Positions 1 through 8,000 of a DNA stretch of 64,000 bases are shown here, one piece after another; within the stretch, counting starts at the first letter, position 1; each line of letters opens with the position of its first letter. The notes beneath the pieces were generated by a model that saw only the letters and a program-made list of their open reading frames with translations, did not search any database and was not told the DNA's origin. Position numbers and translations under genes: made by a program. The stretch lies in assembly GCA_964548275.1 (NCBI GenBank), contig CAZJQI010000016.1:1-64000 (forward strand), written 5' to 3'. This DNA is from JAUVUV01 sp964548275 (GTDB lineage Bacteria; Gemmatimonadota; Glassbacteria; GWA2-58-10).

Positions 1-77
1 CATAAAATGGGTAGCGTGTAGATGATAAATAATTTCCATCCATGCCCTGATAGATATTCCAACATCCGGCATGCCTT

Positions 78-105
78 TCGTGCTCAGGGTGTGCCCTGAG
101 CACGA
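78..105. repeat. 12-bp perfect palindrome (hairpin), gene-free left end
   Basis: The arms 78-89 and 94-105 are perfectly complementary over 12 bp (TCGTGCTCAGGG and its complement) around a TGTG loop. No T-run follows, so a simple terminator is unlikely. It resembles a REP-like intergenic palindrome. The first 358 bases of the window hold no gene that I can support. Confidence 0.6.
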
Positions 106-157
106 GGCGACCTCCAGAGAAGCGAAGTAAAAGAGAAAGATTCAGAATTAACTTTTG

Positions 158-209
158 TTTCTTTTGGTTACAAAAGAAATGGTTTTGCTTCTTTTGCCAC
201 CAAAAGAAG
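158..209. terminator. Two tandem 9-bp hairpins, possible bidirectional terminator
   Basis: Hairpin 1 pairs 158-166 with 171-179 (TTTCTTTTG / CAAAAGAAA, loop GTTA). Hairpin 2 pairs 188-196 with 201-209 (CTTCTTTTG / CAAAAGAAG, loop CCAC). The stems are A/T rich and the two units are related to each other, so this may equally be a repeated palindromic element. It lies upstream of efp and could end a gene outside the window. Confidence 0.4.
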
Positions 210-358
210 AATAATAATTTATCTAACTATATTTATTCTGTTTTTCATTAGTAATCAATAATTTAGAAAATCGGCCGAAGAATTTATGAATAATCCGGGT
301 TAAATAGTTCGAATTAATCCGTAACAAAAGAATAACGGAAGGATTCAGGAGGAATTGC

Positions 359-919
359 TTGGCTGCCACTGCGGATTTCCGAAACGGAATGGTGCTCGAT
401 ATCGAGGGTACATTGTTTTCAATTGTCGAGTTCCTGCACGTGAAACCGGGAAAGGGAGGAGCGTTTGTCAGGACGAAGCTGAAAAACGTGCTCAGCGGTG
501 CGGTTCTGGACAAGACTTTCCGTGCAGGAGAAAAGGTTACCGAGGTGCGTCTGGAAAGCAGGGCCATGCAGTATCTTTATAACGACGGCAGCCATTACTA
601 TTTTATGGACTCGAAAACTTTCGAGCAGTTCCCTGTCAGCGAACAGGTAATCGGCGACCAGGTTGAATATCTCAAGGAGAACCTGGAGGTGCACGGGCTT
701 TTTCAAGGTGATTCGCTTTTGGTGGTCGAACTGCCCTTCTTTATCGAACTGAAAATCATGGAGACCGATCCGGGCTTGCGCGGCGATACAGCGAGCGGCG
801 GAACCAAGCCGGCGAAGCTCGAGTCCGGAGCAACAGTGAATGTGCCGCTTTTCCTGAACGTGGGCGATGTGATCAAGGTCGACCGGCGCACGAACGAATA
901 CCTGGAAAGAGTTCCCTGA
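359..919 (+). CDS. efp: Elongation factor P
   Basis: EF-P binds between the P and E sites of stalled ribosomes and promotes peptide bonds at consecutive prolines. The 186-residue length and the three-domain layout are those of the family. The KPGKGGA loop (residues 29-35) carries Lys32, the position equivalent to the lysine that is modified in E. coli EF-P (Lys34). The start is TTG, chosen because AGGAGG at 347-352 sits 6 nt upstream and the protein then begins just where the family does. No EpmA/EpmB-like modification genes lie nearby. It heads a cluster with accB and accC, an order seen in several bacterial phyla. Confidence 0.95.
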   Translation: MAATADFRNGMVLDIEGTLFSIVEFLHVKPGKGGAFVRTKLKNVLSGAVLDKTFRAGEKVTEVRLESRAMQYLYNDGSHYYFMDSKTFEQFPVSEQVIGDQVEYLKENLEVHGLFQGDSLLVVELPFFIELKIMETDPGLRGDTASGGTKPAKLESGATVNVPLFLNVGDVIKVDRRTNEYLERVP

Positions 920-1039
920 ATTTAGACCTGTAGAAAAAAAATCTGCCTGTTCAGGCGGTGTGCAGTAGTGTTGCAGGAGAAAAAATCCGCCGCCACACCG
1001 AAATTCCTACTGGTGAATCCTCAAACCAACGAGGCTTTC

Positions 1040-1531
1040 ATGGATGTCAGACACCTGAAAAAATTAATAAAGATAGTTGAACAGAGCGAAATCAACGAAC
1101 TGGAAATTGAGGACGGTGGTTCGAGAGTAAAGATAGTCAAGAATCCGCCTGGTGTAGCCTTCCTTGCGGGGAACCCGCAAGTAGCAGCCCCTCTAGCTGC
1201 CCTGCCGCAAGCCCTGGAGCAAGTTCCCGCTTCTCCGGAGGCCTTTGACAGATCCCCTTTTGTAAAAGAAAAAAAGGAAAAAACAAATCTCGTTGAAATT
1301 GCTGCGCCGATGGTCGGTACTTTCTACCGCGCGCCGAGCCCGGAGGCGACTCCGTTTGTGGAGGTCGGCGATCATATCAAACTCGGCCAGACCCTGTGCA
1401 TCCTTGAGGCGATGAAGCTGATGAACGAACTCGAATGCGAGGTGCCCGGAATTATCAGAGAGATCTGTGTGGAAAACGCTCAACCCGTCGAGTTCGGACA
1501 CCGCCTGTTTCTCATCGAGCCGGAGGAATGA
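1040..1531 (+). CDS. accB: Biotin carboxyl carrier protein of acetyl-CoA carboxylase
   Basis: AccB carries the biotin that shuttles CO2 from biotin carboxylase to the carboxyltransferase in the first step of fatty-acid synthesis. The C-terminal biotinyl domain has the EAMKLMNE motif with the target lysine at residue 126 of the 163-residue form. An Ala/Pro-rich linker (around residues 45-80) joins it to an N-terminal helix. The frame stays open upstream to a TTG at 968, but the ATG at 1040 (MDVRHLKKL) matches the usual AccB N-terminus and has GAGG 5 nt before it, so I prefer it. The stop is 3 nt before the accC start, and the accC ribosome site lies inside the end of this gene. Confidence 0.93.
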   Translation: MDVRHLKKLIKIVEQSEINELEIEDGGSRVKIVKNPPGVAFLAGNPQVAAPLAALPQALEQVPASPEAFDRSPFVKEKKEKTNLVEIAAPMVGTFYRAPSPEATPFVEVGDHIKLGQTLCILEAMKLMNELECEVPGIIREICVENAQPVEFGHRLFLIEPEE

Positions 1532-1534
1532 TAA

Positions 1535-2875
1535 GTGGCAGGGTTCAAAAAAGTGCTCATCGCCAACCGGGGCGAGATCGCTCTGCGGATAATCCGGGCC
1601 TGCAAAGAACTATCTATCGATACAGTTGCGGTTTACAGCGAGGCTGACCGCGACTGCCTTCACGTGCGTTTCGCAGACGAGGAAGTATGCATCGGCCGCG
1701 GGCCGGCCTCGGACAGCTACCTCAACATCCAGCGCATTCTTTCCGCAGCCGAAATCACCAATGCGGATGCGATTCACCCCGGCTACGGTTTTTTGGCCGA
1801 AAACGCCGAATTCTCGGAAATCTGCTCGCAGAGCCAGTTCGTCTTCATTGGCCCAACTGCGGATAATATCCGGATGATGGGCGACAAGGTTACCGCCCGC
1901 AATCTGATGATCGAAAACGGGATTCCTGTGATCCCGGGCAGCAATGACACGCTCCAGGAAGAGAAAGACGCGCTTGAGGCTGCCAGCGAGATTGGCTACC
2001 CGGTTATCCTCAAAGCTACCGCCGGCGGAGGCGGCAAGGGCATGCGGGTCGTTCGCGATGAGAAAGAGTTAAAAGGCGCCTTCTCGATTGCCCGGGCCGA
2101 GGCCGGCAGCGCTTTCGGCAACCCCTTGCTCTATCTGGAAAAGTACCTCGTAAAACCCCGGCATGTCGAAATTCAGTTGATCGGAGACCAGTTCGACAAG
2201 CTGATCCACCTGGGGGAACGGGACTGTTCGATCCAGCGCAGGCACCAGAAACTTGTCGAGGAATCTCCCTGCCCGGTGATGACTGAGCAACTCCGCCGCA
2301 AGATGGGAGAGTGCGCTGTGAAAGCGGCAAGCTCTATCGGTTACGTGGGAGCCGGCACGGTGGAATTCCTCCTTGATAAGGAGTTCAATTTCTATTTCAT
2401 GGAGATGAACACTCGTATCCAGGTCGAGCATCCGGTAACCGAGATGGTTACCGGGGTGGATCTGGTAAAAGAACAGATTGCCGTTGCCGGTGGCAGCCCA
2501 ATCTCTTTCAAAAAAAGTGATATCACCTTCAAGGGCCACGCGATAGAATGCCGGATCAACGCCGAGGACCCCAAACGGGATTTCATACCCTGTCCCGGCG
2601 AGATTACCACCTTCCATCCACCGGGAGGGCCGGGAATACGCGTGGATACTCATATTTACCAGTCATATAAAATCCCGCCCTATTACGATTCTCTCCTGGC
2701 CAAGCTGATTGTACATGGCCGGGACAGAACCGAGGCGATTGCCCGCCTCAAACGCTCCCTGGAAGAATTCATCGTCCTCGGTGTTCCAACAACAATTGAT
2801 TTCCACAAGGAAATCGTCAACGATCCTCGGTTCATTTCCGGAGACCTGGACATACAATTCCTGGAAAAGTTCTGA
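1535..2875 (+). CDS. accC: Biotin carboxylase subunit of acetyl-CoA carboxylase
   Basis: AccC uses ATP and bicarbonate to carboxylate the biotin on AccB. The 446 residues match the usual length of the free subunit. Family marks in order are the N-terminal NRGEIALRII, the ATP-grasp glycine loop GGGGKGMR (164-171), ERDCSIQRRHQK (228-239) and EMNTRIQVEHPVTE (290-303). The start is GTG with GGAGG 8 nt upstream inside accB, which suggests translational coupling. The carboxyltransferase subunits accA and accD are not in the window. Confidence 0.97.
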   Translation: MAGFKKVLIANRGEIALRIIRACKELSIDTVAVYSEADRDCLHVRFADEEVCIGRGPASDSYLNIQRILSAAEITNADAIHPGYGFLAENAEFSEICSQSQFVFIGPTADNIRMMGDKVTARNLMIENGIPVIPGSNDTLQEEKDALEAASEIGYPVILKATAGGGGKGMRVVRDEKELKGAFSIARAEAGSAFGNPLLYLEKYLVKPRHVEIQLIGDQFDKLIHLGERDCSIQRRHQKLVEESPCPVMTEQLRRKMGECAVKAASSIGYVGAGTVEFLLDKEFNFYFMEMNTRIQVEHPVTEMVTGVDLVKEQIAVAGGSPISFKKSDITFKGHAIECRINAEDPKRDFIPCPGEITTFHPPGGPGIRVDTHIYQSYKIPPYYDSLLAKLIVHGRDRTEAIARLKRSLEEFIVLGVPTTIDFHKEIVNDPRFISGDLDIQFLEKF

Positions 2876-3242
2876 ATGAGCCGATCTTTTTTCACGATTC
2901 AGGCAGATACAGAACATGGGAGGATTGATGGGAATCCCCGTTCGCTCCCTTTTTGCAAATTATCGTGCAATATACCTCGCAAGCCCAATTATGTGTCGAG
3001 ACTCAGGTAATCTAACTTGTTGTTTTCAAGGAAGTTAAGCAGCAAATTGATTTATGGCATCCATTATGCTTAAAATCTTTTCTTGTTGGATCGTGTGGAT
3101 GCCATTGAGGGACAAATAGTGAAAAGACTCGCAACAAACTTGACAGCGTGAATCAGGTTAAAAAATATTCAGTTTACTTGCATTGGATACTTTAGCCTGT
3201 TGAATACAAAAAATTTCAAATTCCTGGATACAAGGGGGTAAG
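2876..3242. other. Intergenic region with inverted repeat and weak promoter-like site
   Basis: No gene is supported here. An 8-bp inverted repeat pairs 3055-3062 (TGGCATCC) with 3097-3104 (GGATGCCA). A TTGACA box at 3140-3145 is followed after 18 nt by AATATT (3164-3169), a weak sigma-70-type promoter candidate for the secreted protein at 3243. A purine-rich AAGGGGG site lies just before that start. Confidence 0.35.
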
Positions 3243-4361
3243 ATGTCTTCTGCTAAAATTTTAAGTGCTTTGTTAGGGCTTTTATTCGTTACAACTGCGG
3301 CCGCAATTGATGCTTCTGAAATAGACCATGCCTGGTCTTTGATAGGAACGCCAACCTCTGAATCGGGCGAAAATGAAATCTATCTCGCGGTGCAGAACGA
3401 CACTTCAATCTCCGTAGCCGTAATTGAGGTGCACTACGATACAACGGTTCTTATGATTGGAACTTCCAGTCCGTTTCTTAGCGAAGGTACAGATTTTGAA
3501 CGTGTCGGCGAGCGGATGGATAGCATTGCCGTTATGGGCTCCAAGCCGTTGGGAACCACAGGGGTGGTTCGCTTGACCCTTTATTCCACAGCCAAAACAG
3601 AGCCTTATTATCACGTAGTGGCCGGAACGGGGGATATTATCAAGCTGGTTTTCAGGGTTAAATCCGGAGTAGCCTCTGGCACCACCACCCTCCAGCTTAC
3701 AACCATAAACTCCGCCACCGTGCTGGCAACCCAGGAGATCGAAGTCCAGGGCCTGCCCGCACCGGGAAACCCGGAGGATTTCAACTGGAGTCTGAGCGGA
3801 GTGCTGGTCGCTGGTTCCCAGGAAACGGAAATCTATGTCCTGGTCAAGAATGACCTCTGGTTCGGCAACATCGTGTTGGATGTTTTCTTTGACAGCACTC
3901 TTCTGGAAATAAAAGAGCCGCTCGCTGATAACGTTCTTCTGGTCAAACGGGCGGCCGCTATGAATTTTACTCCTTCTCACGAGGCAGGCTCCAATTATGT
4001 CCGGTTGACAGTTTCTACCTCCGAGCAAGACCCGGCATTTCCAAGAATCGAGGCCGGTTCGGGCACCATTGCAAACTTGGATTTCAATATAAAAACCCCT
4101 GTGCAGAGCGGAAAGACCACAACCCTGCAGGTAAAATTGAGTGATGAAACCGAGCTGGCTTCACTGACAATGACCGCCCGCGAGTTTACCGGCCCGTCTG
4201 CGGATGTCAGCGGGGACGGGAAAGAGGATATTTTCGACCTGCTCGATCTCCTCAATGTGCTCGGCGGCAATACCCCCAAAAGTGTATTCTCGGATGTTAA
4301 CGATGACGGTAAGACCGACATATTCGATCTTCTTGAGATATTGAGGCAGTTGAGCGGTTAA
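3243..4361 (+). CDS. Secreted protein: two cohesin-like domains and a C-terminal dockerin
   Basis: The protein has 372 residues. The N-terminus is a signal peptide ending near residue 21-24. Two cohesin-like beta domains follow (about 25-160 and 175-310), each with the pattern of a VxxHYDTTxLxIG-like strand and a later GTGxIxxLxFxVK strand. Residues 320-372 are a two-repeat dockerin: DVSGDGKEDIFD and DVNDDGKTDIFD, both with Asp at calcium-ligand positions 1, 5, 9 and 12, each followed by a leucine-rich helix. There is no type IX tail, so the dockerin is the likely attachment device. Residues 25-160 are very similar to the start of the next gene, pointing to duplication. Cohesin and dockerin assignments are by pattern, not by search; the biological target is unknown. 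The ATG has an AAGGGGG site upstream. Confidence 0.8.
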   Translation: MSSAKILSALLGLLFVTTAAAIDASEIDHAWSLIGTPTSESGENEIYLAVQNDTSISVAVIEVHYDTTVLMIGTSSPFLSEGTDFERVGERMDSIAVMGSKPLGTTGVVRLTLYSTAKTEPYYHVVAGTGDIIKLVFRVKSGVASGTTTLQLTTINSATVLATQEIEVQGLPAPGNPEDFNWSLSGVLVAGSQETEIYVLVKNDLWFGNIVLDVFFDSTLLEIKEPLADNVLLVKRAAAMNFTPSHEAGSNYVRLTVSTSEQDPAFPRIEAGSGTIANLDFNIKTPVQSGKTTTLQVKLSDETELASLTMTAREFTGPSADVSGDGKEDIFDLLDLLNVLGGNTPKSVFSDVNDDGKTDIFDLLEILRQLSG

Positions 4362-4463
4362 TTATAAAAATCTGGGCTTTGAATTCACTTTTGATTGATT
4401 GAATACTGCAGGCCGGGCCGTTTGATCCAGCCGCTTTTTTAACTCTCGCCAGGAATTCTTCAT
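4362..4463 (-). CDS. Tiny ORF of 33 residues, overlapping the stop of the next one
   Basis: This frame encodes a basic peptide starting MKNSWRELKKRLDQ. Its ATG overlaps the stop of the upstream tiny frame (4460-4555) as ATGA, and its stop abuts the end of the secreted protein gene on the other strand. I do not recognise it. It may be the end of a decayed gene, a real micro-protein or chance. Confidence 0.25.
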   Translation of the reverse strand: MKNSWRELKKRLDQTARPAVFNQSKVNSKPRFL

Positions 4464-4555
4464 CTCGTGGTGAGTGAAAGCTGGGAGCCGCCTTCCAGTA
4501 TTTTATTTCGAACATTTGCGTGCATAACCGCACATTTTCGTGCATAATCGAACAT
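4460..4555 (-). CDS. Tiny ORF of 31 residues with a perfect ribosome site
   Basis: The frame starts at ATG 4555 (MFDYARKCAVMHANVRNK...) and is preceded by a perfect AGGAGG (complement of 4564-4569) at 8 nt spacing. Its 5' end lies in a 20-bp tandem repeat (4512-4551). The ATGA overlap with the next frame looks like coupled translation. The function is unknown and the length is near the limit of what can be called. Confidence 0.25.
   Translation of the reverse strand: MFDYARKCAVMHANVRNKILEGGSQLSLTTR
4512..4551. repeat. 20-bp tandem repeat, two copies
   Basis: Units 4512-4531 and 4532-4551 match at 16 of 20 positions (ACATTTGCGTGCATAACCGC against ACATTTTCGTGCATAATCGA), and a third copy starts at 4552 but stops after four bases. 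It lies in the intergenic region between the two related secreted-protein genes. Confidence 0.5.
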
Positions 4556-5081
4556 CGGTTTGGCCTCCTGAAAATCAATAGCGAGCACAACGGCTTGATT
4601 TTATGGCAGTTATACAGCCCACGAAATATGGCATTTAATATGCTCTGAATTTATTCCACTAATATTGTCAGGTTATTTTCACCATCCGAAAAGTCATAAA
4701 AATTACAATAATATCACAAAAAGGTTTCAGATTGAATGGCCGGATTTTGTGCAGTCTTTGGCACGTGATTTCCGGCTTTTATTGAAGAATCTTAATTTAA
4801 TCAGGAAGTAGGTTCATTGCCCAAGCGGCTTGCCCTGCAACCGAGTTCGGCTTGAGTTGATCGAATCGGTTTATCAAGGTTGGAGACCCCCGGTTCAGCT
4901 CAGAGTGAATCCTTCCCAGCGGTAATGTTACTTGATGAGTAACAAAAGTAGAGACTTTCAGCAAACGGTGCATTTCGTAACTGATTGAAATTAAAAGTCT
5001 TACCAGATAATACACCAGAGCGAAATTATGGCACAAAAATTGATCACAAAATATTGGTTTTTACTAATTTAAGGGGGTGGT
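4556..5081. other. Intergenic region with a palindrome, upstream of the 1401-residue protein
   Basis: No gene is supported. A 7-bp perfect palindrome with a 5-nt loop lies at 4926-4944 (TGTTACT TGATG AGTAACA), operator- or hairpin-like. The stretch is AT rich near 4620-4740 and 4960-5080. No match to a riboswitch that I know was seen. Confidence 0.3.
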
Positions 5082-8000
5082 ATGTCTTCTTGGAAATCTG
5101 TCCGTACTTTATTCCTCTCTACATTCTTTACTCTCGCACTGATCTCCACCGCCCGGGCTTTAGAGCAGGACCATACCTGGTTCTTGAGCGGTACCCTCAA
5201 TATTGGGGTTGACAACGAAATATTTATCGCTGTCGCCAACGACACCGCTTTCTCCGCAGCCGTAGTTGAGGTGCACTATGACACAACGCTTCTTGAGATT
5301 GGAACCGCTAGTCCGTCTCTTCTTAGCGAAGGTACCCATTTTGTACGTGTCGGTGAGCGGATGGATAGCATTGCCGTTATGGGCTCCAAGCCGGCAGGAA
5401 CCGAAGGAGTGGCTCGCTTTACCCTTTATTCCACCGCTCAAACGGACCCTTATTATCACATAGTGGCCGGTACGGGTGATATTATCAAGCTGATTATCAA
5501 GGTCAAACCCGGAGTAGAATCCGGCGCCACAACGCTCGAACTCACCAAAACTAATTCCGGGGTATCGCTCACTACCCTTCGACTGGATATAACGGCTCCA
5601 GAGGGTAATGTAGCTCCGAGTTGGAGTGTGTCAGCAGTCACCCTGAATTTAACCGAGGGCTCGCTTTTCACCCATGTTTTCGATGCTCCGGTTGATCGCG
5701 ACCCGGGCGATCAATATGAGCTTTCTGCCCCCAATCTTCCCGGAGATGCGCAGTTCGATCCACTTTCCCGTACTTTCACCTGGACACCGGGCTTTGAGGA
5801 TGCCGGAACCTACGAGTTCGTTATCACAGCCACGGACCTCGAGGGTACAAAGGGCTACCTGACCGTAACCCTCATTGTCGAAAACGTCAACCAGCCTCCT
5901 GTGCTGACTGTCGCCCAGGAATCATACGAATTGAACCAGGGCGAGCCTCTGAGCTTCAGCATCAAGGCCGAAGATCCGGACGGACAGCGGGTTACTGTAA
6001 CCGCTGCCGGTCTTCCCGCCGGAGCCACTTTCGTCTATCCTGTGTTCAACTGGCTCTCCGCAAAGGCGGGCCAGCATACGGTTACTTTCACCGCCGAGGA
6101 CCCGGATGGTCTAACCGACTCCAAATCTGTCGCGATCACGGTTACAGCGGTTAACCGGGCGCCTGACTTCGCAGCCGTTAATGATACGACGATTGAAACC
6201 GGCACAGCGTTGGTACTCACCCTGAGCGCCACAGATCCGGATGGAGATCAGCCGCTTACTTACTCTGTTGTGCTTGCCAGTGAAACGGATAATATCCTCA
6301 CCCGCGGGGCGACTTTGAGCGGCAACGTGTTCAGCTGGACACCCGCCGCCACGGATATCGGTCCGAATATCGTTCTTTTCAAGGTTGGAGATCCCGGGGG
6401 TTTGAGCGATGAGCTCTCGGTGAAGATCACTGTCACTGTCACCGGGCGCAATGTAACCGCCCCGGTGGCCTTCGCCGATTTCGGTGAGATAGTGATCGAT
6501 GAGGGAGCCGAATACAGCCTCCAGTTGCCGCTTCTCGATCCAAGCCTGGAGAACCTGACATACTGGGCGCTTGGCTTACCTGAAGGCTCAAGTCTGGATT
6601 CTGAGACCGGTCTTTTCGCCTGGACTCCCACTCTACTGCAGTCAGGAACCTACACTGTTACTTTCGGAGTCAGTGACGGCAGCTTCCAGGATGAGGCGGA
6701 AGTGGTGATCACAGTCGCGGAGACGGACGTGCTTCCGGATCTTCATTCTATCGACGGTCTGCCAATCGGCAATCTGATAGTGAACGAAGGCGAGCTTTTA
6801 TCTGTTGTGCTCGAAGCCGAGGATGCAAGCGGCGAACAGGTTACTTTTAGCGCCGCCGGACTTCCCGCAGGCGCTCAGCTTTTCACTCTGGGCCTTTTGA
6901 CTTACGAGCCTGGCTACGATGCGGCCGGCGATTACACGGTGACTTTTACTGTGACCGACGCCTCCGGCAATATTGACGAAGAGACGATTACTCTGACAGT
7001 GGTGGATGTCAACCGCGAGCCTGTGCTGGCTGCCCTGGATAATCGGGCTGTGCAGGAAAACCAGAGGCTTAGTTTCACTGTTACCGCGACTGACCCGGAC
7101 GGTGATGATTTCACTCTCGGCTCGGGAGACCTTCCCACCGGCGCCTCTTTCAACCCGGCAACCGGCGTTTTCGAGTGGACACCAGGGCAGCAACAGAGCG
7201 GAAACTACGAGATCCTTTTCACTGCCGATGACGGCCTGGCAGGCGGTGTTGACAGCCTGGTGGTTATTGTCTCTGTCGGAAACGTGAACCGGCCTCCTAA
7301 GATCGACCCGGTGGGCAACCAGGTGGTTGCCGAGGGACAGAGCCTTTCTTTCCAGGTCACTGCCTCGGACCCGGACCTCGACGATGCACTCACAATCTCG
7401 GCCACCGGCCTGCCGGTCACACCGCAGGTCTCTCAGAGCGGGACTAACCCGGCCTATGCCACGATCACCTTGACTCCCGGCTATCTGCATCAAGGTACAT
7501 ATAATGTGGTGGTGACCGCCACGGATAACGATACCCAGCCTTTGAGTTCTTATGCGAAATTCACCCTCGAGGTGATCGATGTAGATGTCGCCCCTGCGTT
7601 CACCGGTGTGCTTGCCGGAACCGGGCCTTACGAGGTGACAGTCAAGGAGAATGAACCTCTCCAGATCACTGTGACTGCAGTAGACCCGGGAGGCGACAGA
7701 CTCAGCTTCTCTGCGACAGGGTTGCCGCAAAACGCGCGCCTGGATCTTTCCGGCACAGCGGCGGATGCAAATCTGATTTTTACTCCCAGCTTCACCCAGT
7801 CAGGTCTGCACCTATTCGACATTCTTGTAACTGACGGCAGCAAGGTGGTTACCAAGAGGGTCAGCGTTACAGTGGCGGATGTCAATCGGCCCCCGCGGGT
7901 GCCTCCGATTGAGGATCAGTCGGTAATTGAAGACAACATTATTACCTTTGCGGTTGAAGCCACCGATCCCGACGGCGACAGCTTCGAGTTGTTCACTGCC

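Noticed and set aside
4797..5036. 79-codon minus-strand frame in the gap before 5082
   Set aside because: No ribosome site or family pattern, and the stretch looks like ordinary non-coding sequence.
4362..5081. Riboswitch in the long gap before the Ig-repeat protein
   Set aside because: Looked for c-di-GMP and other conserved cores, and none could be matched by eye.
6798..7730. 310-codon open frame antisense to the Ig-repeat protein
   Set aside because: The repeats of the sense gene keep the antisense frame open, and no family pattern is seen.
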